This document shows positions 58,701-64,000 of a stretch of 64,000 nucleotides of DNA, one piece after another. The stretch is from Eutypa lata (taxonomy: Eukaryota > Ascomycota > Sordariomycetes > Xylariales > Diatrypaceae): NCBI GenBank assembly GCA_022661535.1, contig JAKULF010000001.1:3224001-3288000 (forward strand), written 5' to 3'. Position numbers and translations under genes: made by a program. Under the pieces are notes generated by a model. The model was not told the origin of the DNA. It did no database searches and saw nothing but the letters and a program-made list of their open reading frames with translations. Position 1 is the stretch's first letter. The number at the start of each line of letters is the position of its first letter.

Positions 58701-61205
58701 GATGCGTAAGCTTGTTTGTCAATGCATAACCCGCGGTGGCGTCCTTACTAAGATTCAGGGTCGTAGCAGTGAATCGATTCTCTTTCTCTTTTCCTTTTCC
58801 GTATAGCCGGTGTTTAGGTTGATTTTGCGTATAATCGTATTGGACCCCTGACTACATAAGCAGTCTCGACCTCGAGGCCGCGTAGTCGCAAGGCTGAACG
58901 AATGCGATAACGACTGTGGCGGTGCGACTTCTAACTACGTAGATGGCATGGCGGCGCGACACCACGTGCAAGCATCCTCTAACTACTCTACCCAACGTAC
59001 TTTTACGGGTGCTCCGGGGATAGGTGTATATGTTGAAGGTTTCATATTACTGTGCAGAAGATTGTGCCACCTTGAACGCGAACATATCAGGCTTGCACAG
59101 CGTCCTTTCTAAAGGTAAGTGATGAGCCTCGTTTGACACGCACGCGATTACTTAGATGGCCATTACCTGGGAGGTAGCTATGCGGCCCCTCTCTCGGCCG
59201 CAAGACTGCGCCTCCCACAATGATATCAGTGAGTCCAACTGATACATCGTCTTGGCAAATAAAGAGGAATATACCATGCATTGATAATTGCATCGCCGAA
59301 GACCGAGTTTTCGCTTGACCGGCCGTTCAAGCTTTGTGTTTATTAGGTTCCTCCGCGGACCATCTAGTTACATGGAAATCTAATACAAAGACAATACTAC
59401 GTATAATGCGACGTTCGCGGCAATGCGGGGCATTAACGATAAGGTCACGGCTATCGCCGCAAAGATCACTTATTATTAGATGACTAGCATGCATTCCTCC
59501 CAATAGGGGTTGTCTATCAGTAAGAAGACATGTTAGTTGGATCGGCTGTATATCATCTGTAACGACCTAGATCTAAAGCAAGGGTTCAAGCCTCAATTCA
59601 ACCAATTATCTTATGCCTGCAAGCTACGACATATCACTGAGCTTTCTGGGGAGAAGGGAGAAATATGAATTATACTGCAATAATACTATGCAACCTAGAC
59701 TAGGAAAATCTAGTCGACGAGAATTGAAATCGGACCGTAAATACGGTCAGGGGATTGGGGGAAACCAATACACGGAGATGCGTGTTACGTGATACGCGTA
59801 TCCTCGTACCGCGGCGACGGTTCTATGTGGTAGTAAAAAAGGCAAACTGAGTTGCGGGCAACACTAACGTAGCAAGAGAACCGTCCCATTGCACGGTCAT
59901 GTTAGCTGATATTGCCCTCAGCCGAATACCCTACCTACCTAGGAATAGGAACGGCGCCGGGAATTTGCGCCGGCGGCGCTGACGTGTCGCATCGAAAACC
60001 GTGTAACTCGGGCGAGCTTATTGGGCGGTTATCCTAACATGGGCGAAAGAGAGTCAGTCGTCTGGGCATGCAGCTGGGCAATTTGGAGATGAGAAGCGAA
60101 AACCGGTGCCGAGGTGGTTCATACATCGGCTCTGCGACGTAGAGCTTCACACACAGCCACAGCGGTTTACTAGAGATTTTGCATGATTCGTTAGTGGAGA
60201 AGGAATGTTAAGAAGAAGCAGCCAACAACATTTAAACTCCGCTTTGCTATAGATTAGTTAGGGTATACTAGTACACTTTGCCTACCATATGACCATACGG
60301 TAATAAGCCAGTTGGGAATTTAATTCGAGATTAATACCAACATACCTAAGTAACGGTTAGTATTACACGTATTGTACAATACAAACTAGAAGAGTTTTTT
60401 GGAAAACCCCTATCTTCCTAGCGTACAATGTTACTGCAGATGTAGGTACATATACTACATACTTGGCAATGTACTTACCACCTCCTACTAGTATAATGAT
60501 CCACAGTCGAAACGAAACTTATACACGGGAATGCACATACGGAAGAGACTCGGTAGACAATTACGATTATTGTGTTTTATGTATGTACGGGGTAGGATTC
60601 AATCAGGTGAAGCAAAGTTAAACATTGGGCAAACTCTACGAAGTAACTACAGTCAGCTATTATGACAGGCCAAAAGTTAACTATATGTAGTTACATAAGT
60701 TAGTGATGGTAGTTACTTAGGTATACAAGATTGAATAGCAGAAGCCGACAGGAAATTATGTATTTAGGGAAAGAAATTTTGACGCGCAATACCGTTTCTA
60801 TAGTGGATAGTATAGAACCGAATTTCACAAAAAGACCTTCTCGAGCCGTGTTCCGTTCTTGACTGGGGTCCGTCATCACAATCATCCGCATACAGCAGCT
60901 ACTGAGCCCCATTTCCCAGCTGCCCAGCTTAAATGGTTGGATCAAAAGAGCCCCCGCCCCTGTTTCTCCACGTGATTTTTAACATTCAAGTGTGTTACAT
61001 CATGTCCATTTTGACATATGTAGTAAAGTAGCTGGTAGCCAAGAAAAGGATGGCCCCATCAAACGCCCCCATTAACGCCCCCATCAACAAGATGCGCTTT
61101 CTTGGCTAAGCTTGGCTCTCTTATGGGCTATGAGCCTGCGAACGCCCCTTGAATCGCCGTTGTCTTGACCCTACCACCCCCTAGGAACACAGGATCTTCC
61201 AAGCA

Positions 61206-61260
61206 CATACGTATGCATGCATGTGTGCATGTATGTATGTACATACATACATACATACAA
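61206..61260. repeat. Palindromic GTAT/CATA microsatellite
   Basis: Contains an exact 20-bp palindrome at 61231-61250 (GTATGTATGT followed by ACATACATAC), extended with few mismatches to about 40 bp. Could extrude as a hairpin. Confidence 0.75.
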
Positions 61261-61449
61261 TAATCCCAACTATCTACCGTACATACGTACGAACAAAGAA
61301 AGGAAGACACGGAATATCTCGTGGGCTTATCCTTATCGGGAAGGCCTAGGGCGGAGTAGTCTTAGCTTTAGAGGGTTCGGGTTGGTTAGCTAAAGCTTTA
61401 AGTTAACTCAACTGACGGTCTGGCAGGGCAGAGACTGGAGTGCCGAGAC

Positions 61450-61485
61450 CATCAATACATCAATACATCAATACGTGTATTGATG
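61450..61485. repeat. Threefold CATCAATA repeat with inverted fourth copy
   Basis: CATCAATA occurs three times in tandem (61450-61473), followed by the inverted copy TATTGATG at 61478-61485. Confidence 0.75.
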
Positions 61486-62083
61486 GATGTACCTGTGCTA
61501 ATATAAGTAAGGAGAAGAAGATGGGAATGGATGTTACAAGGGTACTCAACAAGTTTTAAATATGTAATAAAGGCAAGCTCGCGCCTCATCATCATCTTCA
61601 AGAAATCCTCCCCCCGTTTCAGAAGAAGACTCACAACAAGGTCCAACCAACCAACAAGAATGAATCAAAGGAAAAAAAATATAACAAAATCAAGTTTCTG
61701 ACCCAAATAAGAAACCTTAATACTAATAAGCCTATACACATCACCACTCGTTTACCGCAGCCATTTATTCACTCGAGTTTTGCGATCACAAGATCCTTGA
61801 CACATAAGAGACGGTCACTCATTACATCAACATATCGACAACGCCTTTCACTACTACAGCGACTTCTATATTCATTTCCCGTTGCGACTTTTCATTTTCC
61901 TACAGACGATCCAAGAACGAAGGAAAATATATCAGTTCAAATCCTACCATTAGCAATTCCAGACAGACGACATCAGGGTTTTCTTTAAGTACGTAGTACT
62001 TTATCCCTGATTCAGGGTACGAGGTTCTAGGTCGCGAAGGAGAGAAAGCCACATACAAAACAAAAAAAGAGAAGGTTTTCCCG

Positions 62084-63345
62084 ATGGGTGCAAGCCCCTC
62101 CATCCCGCGCGACCGGTCGCGCCAGCTCGAAGTCATCGGAGCTGGATATGGCCGAACAGGCACGTCAGCCATTTCAATGGCTTTAGAGAAGCTATTGGAC
62201 GGACCCGTGATGCACGGAGGCACTCAAATCCTCGCCAGAGAAGATGGTACGTTCGTTCCCACTAAAAATTATACACCCAATGCACTCATTCCGCACACTC
62301 ACCCCAACAACATCATACCTGCTTTGTTATCTACACCACCCACCAATGGATAAGCATATACCACCCAAAAAAAATGTTTATAACAAAGGGTGAAGCACAA
62401 TGCGCAAACTTCTACGAGTGCAGCAGCATACACCTTCTCGAGACACTACCAATTGATACGTTGAGAAGCTATCATTACGCTTGAAACAGGATCTCTCAAT
62501 CTTGCATTGCCATCCCTTGCCTATCATCATATTACGTACCCCGCATATACTAATAGCAACCATGTATAGCATACTTGAAGAAGCTAGTGGATCTCCACCG
62601 GTCGCGGTCTAACAGGCCGCGCATGATGAGGTTGCTGCGCGACATCACCGCGGGTTTCGTCGGCATCACTGACCAGCCGGGCATCCTCTACATCCCGGAG
62701 CTGATGGAGCTGTACCCGGACGTCAAGGTCGTCCTCGTCACGAGGGACCCCGAGAAGTGGTGGAAGAGCATAGAGCCCGTCGCCAAGAACGTCCAGTTCT
62801 GGTGGCTCAAGCCCGTGCTCTTCCCCGTGCCCGCCCTCCGATGGATACCCGAGATCTTTCAGGGCTTCATCCAGAGGAACCGGAATCTCTACGGCGACAT
62901 GAGGCCTGGTATTGGTGAGTTTACCGTTCTGTTCCATTTTATTACACCTTCTCTTCCACTACCACCGCCGCCACAGCTTCACCTACAATGGGTTTGTTGG
63001 GATAGCTGCTAATCATGCGGGAAAAAATCAATAGAACTTCTCAAGAGACACAATGCGCACATAAGGAAAGTCGTGCCCAAGGAGCGACTACTCGAAATGG
63101 ACTTGCAGGATGGCTGGGAGCCGCTGTGCAAATTCCTCGACAAGCCGATACCCGACGAGCCGTTCCCCCGGTCTAACGAGGCCGCGGCAGTTGCGCAGCG
63201 CTTCAAGGAGTGCCTCATCACGGCCATCATCATCTGGCTCTCCATCATCTCCTTCACCGGCATGGGCATATACGTGCTGTACTCCCTGTACACCCTGAAC
63301 CAGGAGGAGCAGGGAGAGGCCCGCGTCGAGTTTCTAAAGAGCTGA
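62084..63345 (+). CDS. Sulfotransferase-fold P-loop protein with C-terminal membrane helix
   Basis: Exons 62084-62246, 62570-62914 and 63035-63345 join in frame to 272 aa; the first intron is 323 bp, longer than others here. The P-loop-like PAPS-binding motif GAGYGRTGTSA lies at residues 19-29. VVLVTRDPEKWW is the usual 3'-phosphate-binding region, and WEPLCKFLDKPIPDEPFP is the family's C-terminal signature. This is the Sulfotransfer_4-type family (PF17784), common in fungi and often mis-annotated as NAD-dependent epimerase. A hydrophobic helix (ITAIIIWLSIISFTGMGIYV) near the C-terminus suggests tail anchoring to ER or another membrane. The substrate is unknown and sulfotransferase activity has rarely been shown for the family. 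Confidence 0.85.
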
Positions 63346-64000
63346 GACTCATTGCTACGAACTACTCTAATCACCGCCTGCCATTGATCACGACGGGGGA
63401 AAGCCTATGCCGAAGGGGGGAGGAAGACGGTAGGAGAGTGGACATTAAGAAGGAAGACTCGGGGTTTTTTGAAACTTCCTGCCGGAGTAATGAGATACAC
63501 AAAAGAGAGACAAATGGGCTTGCTTAGAAAGAGTCCTGTCGGTTGCATGTTTTGTCACTTTTTTTTATTATGTATTACCTCAGCTGGAGTTCTTCTGTTC
63601 CTCGCGCCAATTGCACGCATGACAAAAAAAACACATGTGTGTTTTAGACTTTGTTTTTGTTTTTGTTATTTTAATTACTTCTCTTATACCCGAAGATAGT
63701 TTAGTAGTTGTGTGTTTTTTTTTTTTCCCCACGAAGCAGAAAGTTCATAAATCACGCCCCCAACTCGGGAAAAAGTGCATAGAAGTGACGTGTATCGCGA
63801 TCATGATGTTATTCGCTGTATGTTGTATGGGGGCGGGAGGAGGGGGGGTTCAATTTTCAGTAATTAAAAAATATGCAGGTATGCAGGTCCGGTACGTCCG
63901 GTTTACGTTGTTTTAAGTATTACCGAATACATGTCGTTTATCTAGGTACCCACTCGCCGCCGCAGAACCTCCATGCGGATCAGGCGGATGCAACCCTATG
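63346..64000. other. 3' flank to window end
   Basis: Downstream of the sulfotransferase-like gene. T-rich, with a 12-T run at 63715-63726. No gene seen. Confidence 0.4.

Larger units (their letters stand above)
55731..62083. other. 6.4-kb gene-free region
   Basis: Largest gap in the window. Many short frames, none with a family motif, credible splice structure or good start. It contains CTAGGTAGGT (55991-56000), a CA/TA microsatellite near 56101-56120, CTACCTACCTAGG (59931-59943) and the palindromic ATG/CAT array at 61206-61260. Several moderately GC-rich stretches (57.0-58.1 and 59.9-60.2 kb) could be decayed coding sequence. Confidence 0.4.

Noticed and set aside
1..64000. CRISPR arrays, rRNA genes, bacterial operons or telomeric repeats
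   Set aside because: None seen. Intron structure and families are those of an internal fungal chromosome segment.

Overview
The window is nuclear DNA of a filamentous ascomycete. Short GT..AG introns (about 40-150 bp, one of 323 bp) interrupt most genes. The families are typically fungal: AA9 LPMO, HET, SAT4/PTH11-type rhodopsin, 2EXR and a highly reducing PKS. Genes are GC-rich at third positions and lie in AT-richer, often multi-kilobase spacers that repeatedly carry TAGGTA/TACCTA-type words. I would guess Sordariomycetes, but the sequence does not prove it.

Layout. 0-7.3 kb: a polysaccharide-lyase-like gene cut by the left edge, a GH27 alpha-galactosidase, a secreted fasciclin protein, a TauD dioxygenase and an unknown membrane-anchored protein. 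8.2-13.7 kb: a GNAT acetyltransferase, an HSL-type alpha/beta hydrolase and a SAT4 seven-helix membrane protein. 15.4-29.2 kb: a compact biosynthetic cluster with a PLP-dependent alpha-oxoamine synthase (AOS), a 12-exon highly reducing PKS (KS-AT-DH-cMT-ER-KR-ACP, about 2622 aa) and a convergent cytochrome P450. 31.5-35.6 kb: tRNA-Gly(GCC), a HET gene and an AA9 LPMO whose first intron lacks a GT donor. 36.1-43.7 kb: two unnamed proteins sharing an undescribed C-terminal domain, with a 2EXR acidic protein and a GH30 galactanase-like enzyme between them. 48.3-55.7 kb: a GH64 beta-1,3-glucanase, a His/Gly-rich Cys-motif protein and a C2H2 zinc-finger protein. 62.1-63.3 kb: a tail-anchored sulfotransferase-fold protein. 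The spans 43.7-48.3 and 55.7-62.1 kb hold no gene I can support.

The main system is the PKS-AOS-P450 trio. The PKS has every reducing domain and a C-methyltransferase but no release domain. An AOS next to such a PKS can release the acyl chain by decarboxylative condensation with an amino acid, the logic known for fumonisin-type sphinganine analogues. The P450 would then oxidise the chain. The AOS here is a single-module, BioF-sized protein (481 aa), and no dehydrogenase, transporter, regulator or ceramide-synthase-like resistance gene is present. The product is therefore probably an amino-polyketide (sphingoid-like or cyclised from an aminoketone) that cannot be named from sequence. Five or six carbohydrate-active enzymes in the same window fit a plant-associated or saprotrophic lifestyle.
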